A stretch of DNA of 64,000 bases, from positions 20,718,918 to 20,782,917 of the forward strand of contig OZ010798.1 of NCBI GenBank assembly GCA_963932465.1. Direction: 5' to 3'. The translations under genes and the position numbers were made by a program. This document shows positions 46,830-56,097 of this stretch, piece after piece (position 1 is the first letter of the stretch; each line of letters opens with the position of its first letter). Under the pieces are notes generated by a model. It ran no database searches, was not told where the DNA came from, and saw only the letters and a list, made by a program, of their open reading frames with translations. Source of the DNA: Maratus speciosus. Its lineage: Eukaryota; Arthropoda; Arachnida; Araneae; Salticidae.

Positions 46830-47417
46830 TTAAAAACTGTTTTAACTGTGCGAGGACGAAAAATACAGCACATGTATTCAAAACAGTAGAAAACGGAATA
46901 ATGACGTGAAATGAAAACCAACTACACTTAAATGAATGTAGGTGGCGCATCAGAAAAAAGAAGATCACGCGATAACTATTTAATACATAAACTGTTGTGT
47001 TCATTTAATAAGCAAGTGTGCAAAATGAATCATTTTATAAATTCATTTATTTTTTAATTAACCCGTTTTTATCATTAAATGATTAACTTTTTTGTGAATC
47101 CTACTGAAATGCGAGTGTTATATAAAAAAAAATCTGGTTCATTTCTTTATTGTTAGTTAATTAAAATAGTGACCCATTAAGAAAATTTGTTTTCCTAATA
47201 CAATGGAATAAAAGAACTATTATCTTGTTTTTCACATAGTACGGAAATACGCTTTATCATTATATCCAGATTAGAAACAGTACATCCTGTTTATGTATGA
47301 TCGAAACAACAAGCACACAAATAGATATGACCACAAATCTTTGAAAATAGAAGAACTGGTTAGTTTTTAAAAGCTTAGGAATAAACTTGTTTTGGTTTAA
47401 TTGTATATCATTTTAAT

Positions 47418-47490
47418 GCCTTTGTGGCGCAATTGGTAAGCGCAATTCACCGTTAATGAATAGGTTGGTGGTTCGAATCCATCCAAAGGC
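47418..47490 (+). tRNA. tRNA-Asn(GUU)-like gene, right-arm copy
   Basis: A 73-nt cloverleaf: acceptor GCCTTTG pairs fully with CAAAGGC, D-stem GCGC/GCGC pairs fully, and anticodon stem ATTCA/TGAAT pairs fully. The T-stem GGTGG/CCATC has one G-U pair. The anticodon is GUU. Promoter boxes TGGCGCAATTGG and GGTTCGAATCC match consensus. The overall sequence resembles animal tRNA-Asn but with A/T replacing many G/C stem pairs. Position 33 is C where elongator tRNAs have U, which would probably impair decoding. It could be a functional variant or a pseudogene. Confidence 0.85.
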
Positions 47491-47683
47491 GAATATTTTT
47501 AAACTAAAATCCATAAATTGTGTTACAGTATATATAAAAAAAAAGAAACATTCTTCGTGAGTGATAATGAAAGAGTTCATTAACTGCACGAGAAAATCCT
47601 GATTGAAAAAATATCATTACGCTAAAAATTATATTTCTTTCCTAAAATCCAGATTATAATTTATCTTTTCGTTCAAATTACTA

Positions 47684-48315
47684 CACACACATGAAAACTT
47701 TCTCATCGAGAGATTCCGACACTATTTAAAAAAAAATCCTTATTTTTAGGGGGTGGGGGGGCAAGGGGGGGAGGGGGCAGTAGCCGAACCACTAACCGTT
47801 TCCACAATTTAAAGTGTTCCAAAACCGATTCTCTACTTCAAAACATAATAACCCCCCCCTAAAAATAAGCCCCCCACGAATGTTTAGCCCCCACTAAAAG
47901 TTTAGCCCTTCATACTTTCTCTCAAAAATAGCTAACCCCTCGTGTTATAGTATGATATTTCCAATCCTACTCTAAGCCGATTCGAAAAAAATTAAGCCCC
48001 CTAAAAATTTAGCCCCCTCAAAAAAAATTTAACCCCTCCTACCCCCTCCTACTGTAAGACGATTAAATAAAAAATATCCTTTCCAATCCAAAAAAATTCT
48101 CTTAAACCTCGTCCTACTATAGTATGATTCTCACTCCTCCACCCCCGCAATCGAACCCCCTTTTTCCCTCTACTTGTGTAATAAAATTGTTCCATATGTG
48201 AAAGGGCAATTTTATGACGAGTTTTAAATTAATTTTTGTTCGGAATCGCATGAAATAGACAAGTGTTGTCATTCAGAAACTTTGTAATTGAATGATATTT
48301 TTCATTTTTCGGTTA
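47684..48315 (-). repeat. Outer inverted-repeat segment, right (partner 28690-29402)
   Basis: Continues the inverted homology beyond the arms, including GTTAGTGGTTCGGCTACT (inverted), GGGGGCTAAA words and, at the far end, a family-B MITE remnant. On this side it abuts the arm directly at CATGTGTGTAGTAATTTG (inverted). Confidence 0.75.
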
Positions 48316-48581
48316 ACGCAAATGATCTTTCAGAATGTTCTGTCAAAATGGGTGTTCTGAACCGAATTTTCGAACGTGACAACACGAGAAAAGAGAAAAT
48401 CCGGTCGTCAGATGACTAGAATCGTTTATAACTCGATTAGTAATTTATTTAACCAGAAAATGAAAAACTACCGCCTGAAGGCGCTAGTGGTTTACGAATA
48501 AAAATTAATGCAGCAATATAGCCATTTTTGAATTTGGGAACACTGAAGTCAGGGGTCACAGTCTTCAGTCACAGCCTTAAA
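48316..48581. mobile_element. Family-B MITE remnant
   Basis: A diverged continuation of family-B sequence, with an AAATGGGTGTTCTGAACCGAATTTTCG segment, then degraded sequence with an AAGGCGCTAGTGG word. No clean terminus. Confidence 0.45.
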
Positions 48582-49004
48582 GGGTGTTCTCAAATCCAAA
48601 AGGGCAACATTCTGACATAAGTTTTAATTTATTTTTGCTCGAAAATGCATGAAACTAGCTGGTGTTGTTGTTCAGAAATTATGTCATTGAGCTGTTTTTT
48701 TTTTCATTTTTTTACAAACGCAATAGATTTTTCAGAAAATAGTGTCAAAGTGGACGTTTTGAACTGAATATCCGCGCGAAGGAAGAAAGAGTACTCAAGA
48801 GCGGGTGAAAAACGTGTTTTTCACGTGATCAAATTCGCTTATAACTCAATAGGTAATTGATTGATCAAAAAATGAAAAAAACAGTTCGATTCCAAATCGC
48901 TTCCATGGTCAGGCTTTCCAATTTTATACCTTTCCGTTAAAAAATGAATTTATAAATGTGTCAAAACGTTTTGCGCTTGCTGAGCAGAGCAGTTAAGAAC
49001 AGAC
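48582..49004 (+). mobile_element. TTAA-MITE family B copy
   Basis: GGGTGTTCTCAAATCC to TTAAGAACAGAC, followed by TTAA (49005-49008). The left flank reads TTAAA. The interior is nearly identical to the copy at 49978. Confidence 0.75.
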
Positions 49005-49717
49005 TTAAGTCATAATTTTCTGGAACATAAAACGCTAAGGAATATATACGACTAGATTAAAAAACTACTTTTTAATGTAACGAAGATCAATGACTTCTTT
49101 TTTATTGATCCAAGTAATATTTTTATTACTTTATCATGAAAACATAATTTTTATAACCATCGTAGATAAACACATCTGTATGATGCTCCTACATTAATAC
49201 TATATAGCTATAGCTGGAAAAAAAACAGTCAGAGCATATCCAGATGTCTCTTTCATATCATCAGTATAATTAACCCATCATCATTATTAAGGAAGACAAG
49301 GAAAAGCTGTTTTCATCAAATGGCCATAAAAGCATATTCGTACTAATCGATGAGCTAGACCATTTTCATCTAGTGCAGAAACGAAACTGTCCCATGCAGA
49401 AATAGAGTGCTAGAGAACACTAGAAAAGGAAAAAAAAAAAGAGAGAGGTAGATGTAACAAGAATTATGTTTCTAAAATTTTGGATAACTTATATCATAAA
49501 GCTATTTGGATAATATATATGGCATAAAAAAGTCAAACACCGGTAATTATTTGACAATATACAGGTATATACAGAAAAAAACTGTTTTAAACAAATCAGT
49601 TTTTTTTTGTAACCTCCTAAACTTAGTATAACCTATTTTTCTATATATATATATTTTTTTTTTCGTTTCTGGTCGGGTTTGGATCGGATGGATTTCAAAT
49701 GTTGCGGGTTCGGGTTC

Positions 49718-49750
<33 letters not shown>

Positions 49751-49977
49751 AGAACAAAAATAAAAAATAAAGATAAAATTCATCTTATAAATATCAGTGT
49801 AGACAATTTTTTCATAATTATATTAAAATATGGATTAACTTTCTTTCACTTCTGTTTCGGGTCAGGTCGGGTCGGGTTTGTATATTACGGATTCGGGTAG
49901 AAATGTATTGGGTTCTGTTCAACTTGACTTTTTTTTTTTTTTTTTCGGCTTTGGATTTGGCTTCAGGTTGACTTTAA
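49005..49977. other. AT-rich spacer with poly-A and GGTCGGGTTTGG-like repeats
   Basis: A poly-A tract lies near 49721-49749. CGGGTCGGGTTTGGAT-like words recur at 49670-49700 and 49858-49880, a pattern of a degenerate tandem repeat. No gene was recognised. Confidence 0.4.
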
Positions 49978-50398
49978 GGGTGTTCTCAAATCCAAAAGGG
50001 CAACTTTCTGACATAAGTTTTAATTTATTTTTGTTCGAAAATGCATAAAACTAGCTGGTGTTGTTGTTCAAAAACTATGTCATCGAGTTGTTTTTTCCAT
50101 TTTTTTGCAAACGCAATAGATCTTTCAGAAAATAGAGTCAAAGTGGGCGTTTTGAACCGAATTTCCGCGCGAAGGGAGAAAGAGCACTCAAGAGCGGGCG
50201 AAAAACGTGTTTGTCACGTGATCGAATTCGCTTATAACTGAATGGGTAATGGATTGATCCAAAAAATGGGAAAAACAGTTCAATTCCAAATCGCTTCCAT
50301 GGCCAGGCTTTCCAATTTTATATCTTTCCGTTAAAAAATGAATTTGTAAATGTGTCAAAACGTTTTGCGCTTGTTGAGCAAAGCAGTTGAGAACAACC
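49978..50398 (+). mobile_element. TTAA-MITE family B copy (perfect TSD)
   Basis: 421 bp from GGGTGTTCTCAAATCC to GTTGAGAACAACC, with TTAA on both sides (49974-49977 and 50399-50402). It is the best reference for family B. Its central segment (TCAAAGTGGGCGTTTTGAACCG) resembles family A (TCAAAGTTGGCATTTTGAACCG), so A and B are related. Confidence 0.85.
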
Positions 50399-50865
50399 TT
50401 AAAAATGAATTTTAAAAATGTGTAATTAATATTTGACTTACATAGGACAAAAAAAGAACATAATTAACGTACATCACTTGACTTATTAAAACACTAAATA
50501 CAACTTAATGGGTATCTGAAATGAAAAAAATAATATTAACTGATTAAAATTTCGGTTAATTAATAGCCCTTATGGGCATTTTAAAACTATCCTATCTTTA
50601 TAGCGCAAGCAATGAAAACAAACACCAGGGATAAGATTGGAAAAAAATATTTTAGTTTATTTCTGCCAATAATCTAATTTAATTCATGTGTAACTTTTAC
50701 TGAATTTTGCCTTAAAAGTTCAATTTGTGTTACAAATTACGAATTAAATAAATATTGCCAATAAAGTATTTTATTCCAATCTTTACCACGCTTGTATCCA
50801 TTTTCATTGCAAGCTCTAAAAGACATGATTCTTTTAAAATGCCCATAAAAGCAACATAAAAAAGA
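50399..50865. other. AT-rich spacer
   Basis: No gene, RNA or TE terminus was recognised. Confidence 0.4.
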
Positions 50866-51110
50866 ATTCACTCCATAAAAAGTGAATATTTACTCCTATG
50901 AAAGAGTGACCATTTACTCCTACCAAGGGTGAAAAAACACACTCCTTTTGCAAGAGTGAATAAACACTCCTCCGAAAGAGTGATTATTCAACCCTGTTTA
51001 AAGTGAATATTCACTTCACAGGAGTGAGTATTCACTCTTTCAGAGAGTTAACAATTCCACTTTTTTTCTCAGAGTAAATAGTCACTCTTTTTTATTTAGA
51101 GTGCAAATCT
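50866..51110. repeat. Interspersed GAGTGAATATT / AATATTCACTC palindromic repeat cluster
   Basis: Many short inverted words of the AAGAGTGA / TCACTCTT type recur about every 20-30 bp, giving many possible hairpins. It looks like a small foldback element, but the outer boundaries and target duplication were not resolved. Confidence 0.5.
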
Positions 51111-53585
51111 TTAGCAAAATCTTTAACAAAAATCTTTTGCAAATCTTAGAGTGACACTTTAATGAATTTCAGATTAACGAATTTTTCAAATTATAGAATT
51201 TATTGAAGTCTTAAAAAGAATAGTACTTACTTCAGTTAAACGAACACCGATTTCGAAGGAAAACAATTTTTATCGAAAAATTAGAATCCCGAAAGAAAAC
51301 TTTATTATTATTTTCATAGCCTCTTATTTTGTTTCTTCAGTTTGCCTTACACCCGCTTAAAAGAAAATGTAGGACGCCCATAGAATTTATTTTTGTCTCT
51401 CACCTTTGGATTTGCGATAAATAGCTGTACGTATTAGAAAATTTCTAATCTGTAACAAATTGCATTTGGAGATAAATTTATTTTTATTTAATCGTAGAAA
51501 GCAGGAAAAGAAAGCAATTTTCATTGAAACAAAAAAATAATATTATACAATCAGTAAGTGCAATAAGAAGGGAGGTAAATGTGGCGACAGTGTGTGTTCT
51601 ATGTTATGGAAATATAACCATCCTCAGATCAGCAATAAACAACGAAAACAGGAAATTGAACAGATAATTAACAAGGACAATATCATTTTCTAATTCTTAT
51701 CAAAATAAATTAGACTGTAAATCATCATTATACAATCATCAAACTGTTTAAAATATCTAAATTACGTTTATCAAAAGCGAACAGTAATAACCATAAATAA
51801 AACCTGTTTATTACTTCCCACGCATAATGCAAGAGACTGACATAATTACTGAAAAGAACTGAAAAAAACTTTAAGACATTTTTATTATTATCTTTTTATA
51901 CTGTTAGATTTCGTACTGAAAACATGTAAAATATAAAAATAGCTGCCGTAAGATGCAGCGTAATTGTGTATGATAAATAAATATATATAATTATAATGTA
52001 ACCCAGAATGACAAAAATAGGCTCATTAGTGAATTTTCTTCATGTGTTCTAGAATTGATATAACACAAACCTTTATCTTTTCACATATCTTTTTAGTGTT
52101 AAAATAAAATTATGAATTTAAGTGGGCAACTTGGATATTGCGGCCCATAGAGTAAAACCAGGAATTGCTACAGCAGAAACATAAAGGTAAGAATTTTATC
52201 TATATTATTCTATTGAATGATTTATTCAGATAGGCCAGAAACACATATCTAAATATTAGCGCGCATGTGCTATTGCGCAAACAGAGGTGCATGGCTTTTT
52301 TACCAACACTATATGATCTGTCGCACATGGTAATTTCTAAAAATCATTTATCCCAGGAAGAAAAAGGGGTTCCCGAAACGTTTCATACAACGATCGTCGG
52401 AAAATACTGACGTCAAAATAAAACTGAATTTATTTCTGGAGAGCCTCCGCGATGCTTAATGCCCATCCTTAACTCTAATAATAATAATAATAATAATAAT
52501 TAGAAGTTACATTAATGGTAGGTATCAGTGAATATTTTTCAGCTTTCAAGTATGTCAGATAAATTATAATTTCTTGTAGTTACGACTAAAACATTGAAAT
52601 TTAATGAATTTAATAATTATCTTATAACAAATAGGTTCATAATAATATACTGTATATTTAGTCTACATTTACATGTTTGCTGATAATTAGCCCTTGAACT
52701 GAATTATAAATTCATGAAAATTTGATCTTCTAAAGCCTTTTTCGTGAATTGTTTAAAATGTATTAGAAGATTTACACAATCATTTAATAAATTTTAGAAG
52801 GATTCACTAAATTTTAATTTATAGGGATTTTGCGCAATATCAATAACCCCACTCAAATCTTTTATTTTAAATATTTTTCTTAGTATTTTGTAGAATTAGG
52901 AAATGTACAAATATAATGTTCTTACAATGGAAATATAGAAATATTTCCGAATTGAAAAATCCCCCCCCCCCTCCCCACCAACAACAACAACGCCAAGAAA
53001 GCTGAAAAGATGCAAAGGCAAAAGAAATCATCCTTTTAAAAATAGTTTTGTTTTGTGTAACCCATAATGCTTTTGGAACGATATAAAGTAATGTATTGTA
53101 ATAAGTTCTGAGTATGTCAATCAAATTGTAAGTTTGATGGTAGCGTAGACACACCTTTCTTTCGAATCTTAAAATTAATCTTTATTGATTAAAGGACGAA
53201 GAAAAAACTGATTACATGTTTTGTTAAATATTAGATTCATGACAATTATATCTCCAGTTATAAAACGGAGTCTGGATTAATATCTTCGAAGTACTTAAAG
53301 TCTATAAATATAGAAGTGCGCACACGCTGAAGTTCATAGTCTGATAATATAAACCAACAGTTTTTAAACGTTGACACTGTCTAACGCATTCCCATTATTC
53401 TAGGACAGATATTTGTCATCATTAATTATAGTTCAAAGCACGCTCGTGTTGAGCCCCAGTGATTCTCCACTTTTCGCAGCTTTTCTTTCTATCACGTCAA
53501 CATCATTTTCATCCACAAAATCTTTCTCTCCCTCCAAGAGAGCTTGCTGCCACTCTCTTTCGAGACTTTTTCTCAACTCCCTTAA
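51111..53585. other. Mostly AT-rich intergenic DNA with weak exon-like pieces
   Basis: It includes an (ATA)n tract near 52478 and a poly-C tract near 52963. A short block at about 52100-52184 is bounded by CTTTTTAG and AGGTAAGA, which resemble splice sites, but it has no open frame of note. 53450-53580 is pyrimidine-rich. No gene can be supported. Confidence 0.3.
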
Positions 53586-54001
53586 GGGTGTATTCGAAAA
53601 AATATTTTTTCACCCTCAACAGCTCGAAATTTTCTGAGACATTTTCAGACTCATTTTTAAAAGTAAAAACATGAAACTTGCTAAGCCGATTTCTGAAGAC
53701 ATGTTTAACATGCCGTGTGATTTCATTTTCAGCTCAATTCATTAGAATTTGATTTTTAAACAATTATTTTCTCAGTATGACCATTTTTTTCATTCCCAGA
53801 TCGCCCGCTTCGAAAAATTCGGTTCAAAATGCCAACTTTGACAGCGTTTTTTACAGTATTTTCTGCATTTATCAAAAAATTAAGAAGCACCGCACATTAT
53901 ATAGTTCCTAAATAAGAGAATTTCCAAGTTTGATGCGTTTGAGAGCAAAAAGGAATTTTAAAATGAATCAGAAAATAAGCAGTATGGATCGGAATACACC
54001 C
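53586..54001 (-). mobile_element. TTAA-MITE family A, copy 6 (perfect TSD)
   Basis: Inverted copy, GGGTGTATTCG to CGGAATACACCC, with TTAA on both sides (53582-53585 and 54002-54005). The flanks, CTCAACTCCC and CTCTTCTCAACCC, show the element inserted in a pyrimidine-rich stretch. Confidence 0.85.
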
Positions 54002-54277
54002 TTAACTCTCTTCTCAACCCCTCTCCATCAGGAGGCGTTTATCTCGTCCACTCAAATTGTAGCCAAAAGGTGAGGTCACTCATAATCAGACCCGTTCCTG
54101 GATCTCTACCTAGGAAACACGAAATCGTAGTGCACCTCTTACCAAGGTGATATTTTTTCCCACAGCGATCATTTGTAATTGAGGTCTTTTTCCTACCAGG
54201 GTGCAATACTTGGAATTCTTTTGTTCAGGATTCTTCTCAACACAAGAAAAAGCAGTTCTATTCATATCACTTAAAAA
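54002..54277. other. Short mixed-composition spacer
   Basis: No feature was recognised. AAGGTGAGGTC near 54067 resembles a splice donor but lacks support. Confidence 0.25.
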
Positions 54278-54445
54278 CACTGTAAACTGAAATGTCTTAA
54301 ATTCAGACATTTAAGTGTCTGAAACGGAGTGTTCAATTTTCAGACGTTTTAAAGTGTCTTAATTTTTAAGACACTTGTATGCGTCTGAATTTCAAACACT
54401 TAAAATGTCTGAATTGCATCCATGTTTGACCACTTCGACAAACAT
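54278..54445. mobile_element. Partial copy of the CACTGTAAA TIR element end
   Basis: Matches the left end of the element at 20330: CACTGTAAACTGAAATGTC, CATTTAAGTGTCTGAAACGG, AGTGTTCAATTTTCAGAC and later GCATCCATGTTTGACCAC. No right terminus was found nearby. Confidence 0.65.
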
Positions 54446-54485
54446 TTTTTCACCTTTTTTTTTCTTTCGTAAGCATTATACGGTG

Positions 54486-54541
<56 letters not shown>

Positions 54542-54910
54542 CCCTAAAAATATGGAAACTGTAGCCCCTCGAGACTCCAGTATAATTTACATATTTTAAT
54601 TGAAATTTTCTGATGTAAATTCCAGAAAAATTCCATTTATTTTGCATATTTCTGTATTTAAAAATTTCCATTTAAAAGATAAAACATAATTTTTCAAGAA
54701 CTAATCTCCATATTTTATATACAACCACTAACCAAACGCCATCTGAATTATATAGTATTCATTCCAAACTAGAGTAAACTTTAACACTTACCACAGGTGG
54801 GATTCGATCCAGAGTCCTCTGCGTAGGAGAAGAGTGCGCTAACCACTCGGCTACCATTTCGTCTGCAGATTTTTCAAAATAATGTTATTCATCAAGCACA
54901 AGCAATGTTT
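54446..54910. other. Spacer with (TA)n microsatellite
   Basis: A (TA)n run spans about 54488-54540. The remainder is AT-rich and includes the tRNA-like remnant described separately. Confidence 0.5.
54791..54862 (-). pseudogene. tRNA-derived remnant with A and B boxes
   Basis: On the minus strand TAGCCGAGTGGTTAGC matches an A box and GGATCGAATCC matches a B box with one mismatch. Acceptor and T-stem pairing is not preserved, so this is a tRNA pseudogene or the head of a SINE. Confidence 0.45.
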
Positions 54911-54914
54911 TTAA

Positions 54915-55441
54915 GGAGACCTGGAAAGCCCTATCTCCGCCATGTTAAATTCACCAACTTTATGTACCTTTTTCTCAGAAATTGTGAAAGATAGAGATCT
55001 AGATTTTTTAGAGTAGACAGAATAACATACTTTACGTATTTTAACAGAGCATTTTCGTTCTATGTGAAACTCAAAATTAATTATTAATTATTTATTGAAA
55101 ATCATTTTTAAATTAGCATTTTTGGTAAGATTTCACTGCCTAAAATAAATAATTTTCAACAAATCATTAAATCCCAGAGTTAAAGTATACAATATAACAT
55201 AACACAAGTATTAAAAAAAAATCTGAGTTCTTAAGTTTAATAGATATTGAAAAAAAGAAACATAAACCTGAAAAATCCAAGTTTTGAGAAAAAGTCGTGG
55301 AATATGAAATAATGAATAATAAATGAATAATTTCAACACTTATTTTTTCATATATAAATATGTGTGACACATCGTTGGATATTTAATGATATAAAAAAGT
55401 AAAAATCGATTTTTTGGTTGAATTTTGCTTTCCCGGTCCCC
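54915..55441. mobile_element. TTAA-flanked MITE (third family), 527 bp
   Basis: Ends are GGAGACCTGGAAAGC and GCTTTCCCGGTCCCC, inverted with two mismatches. TTAA lies on both sides (54911-54914 and 55442-55445). No coding content. Confidence 0.75.
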
Positions 55442-55445
55442 TTAA

Positions 55446-56097
55446 GTAGCAGTAAGTTTTTTTCCAATTTAGTATCATTCTGAACAGTTTATACACAGTG
55501 CTGTAGTCGTAAAAAAAAAACACAGGGTACACGTATGGCAGAGGGTATACGCCAGTGGTTCCCAACGTTGGGCGTACGCCCCACAGGGGGGAAATATGGC
55601 TTTTCAGGAGGGCAATTTCAGATTTCTTATTAACAAATTTTCTGTCATTTTTTTCTAATGAAAGTAGTGTCTTAGTCTAAAAATAGAAATAATAGATGAA
55701 AAAATTTAAAAATAACTGAATAAAAATTAATTTCCGAAACGATCCCATTTAAAAGTTCAAAAATACACTGACACCGAAATAATTATATGGATTATCTTCT
55801 ATAATTTGAAACCTTTTTGAACGGAGTTCATCGAACAATTATAACTTACCAAATTTCCACTATCACATACTAAATAATCAAATATTAAATACAAATTTAA
55901 AATATTACCTTAAATGTTAAGTATAACTAAAATGAAATGCAATTAAATCCTACTACTTCTATAAAAAACAGTTTCTGGAACAACTAAAAATAGAAAAAGA
56001 CATTAATATACAAAATAGTTCAGAAAGTTACAAAAATTAGACATAGAAAAAAATAATAATAATAAAGTTAGTTAAAATAAAGTAAAATTCTATTATA
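55446..56097. other. Spacer with a single hAT-like terminus
   Basis: At 55553 CAGTGGTTCCCAACGTTGG resembles the terminus of many hAT elements, with GGGCGTACGCCCC following. The opposite end was not found before the BEL/Pao ORF. The expected 3' LTR of that element is not visible here. Confidence 0.4.

Larger units (their letters stand above)
41454..47683 (-). repeat. Giant palindrome, right arm (6.23 kb)
   Basis: Inverted copy of 35185-41367 with the same gene order. It differs by point changes, homopolymer length changes (a 36-bp T run at 42363-42398 has no counterpart of that length on the left) and a frameshift in the zinc-finger gene. The outer end joins directly to the outer inverted segment 47684-48315, without the 5.8 kb found on the left. 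Confidence 0.95.

Noticed and set aside
46810..47004. 64-codon minus-strand ORF upstream of the right zinc-finger copy
   Set aside because: The left arm has an in-frame stop at the same point and the frame overlaps the zinc-finger start region.
35185..47683. Palindrome as a simple sequencing hairpin artefact
   Set aside because: The arms differ by substitutions, indels and a frameshift, have an 86-bp unmatched spacer and meet different flanks, so a single-read fold-back does not explain it. A haplotype-joining assembly error is not excluded.
52100..52184. Exon bounded by CTTTTTAG and AGGTAAGA
   Set aside because: No open frame of useful length and no neighbouring exon; splice-like words occur by chance in AT-rich DNA.
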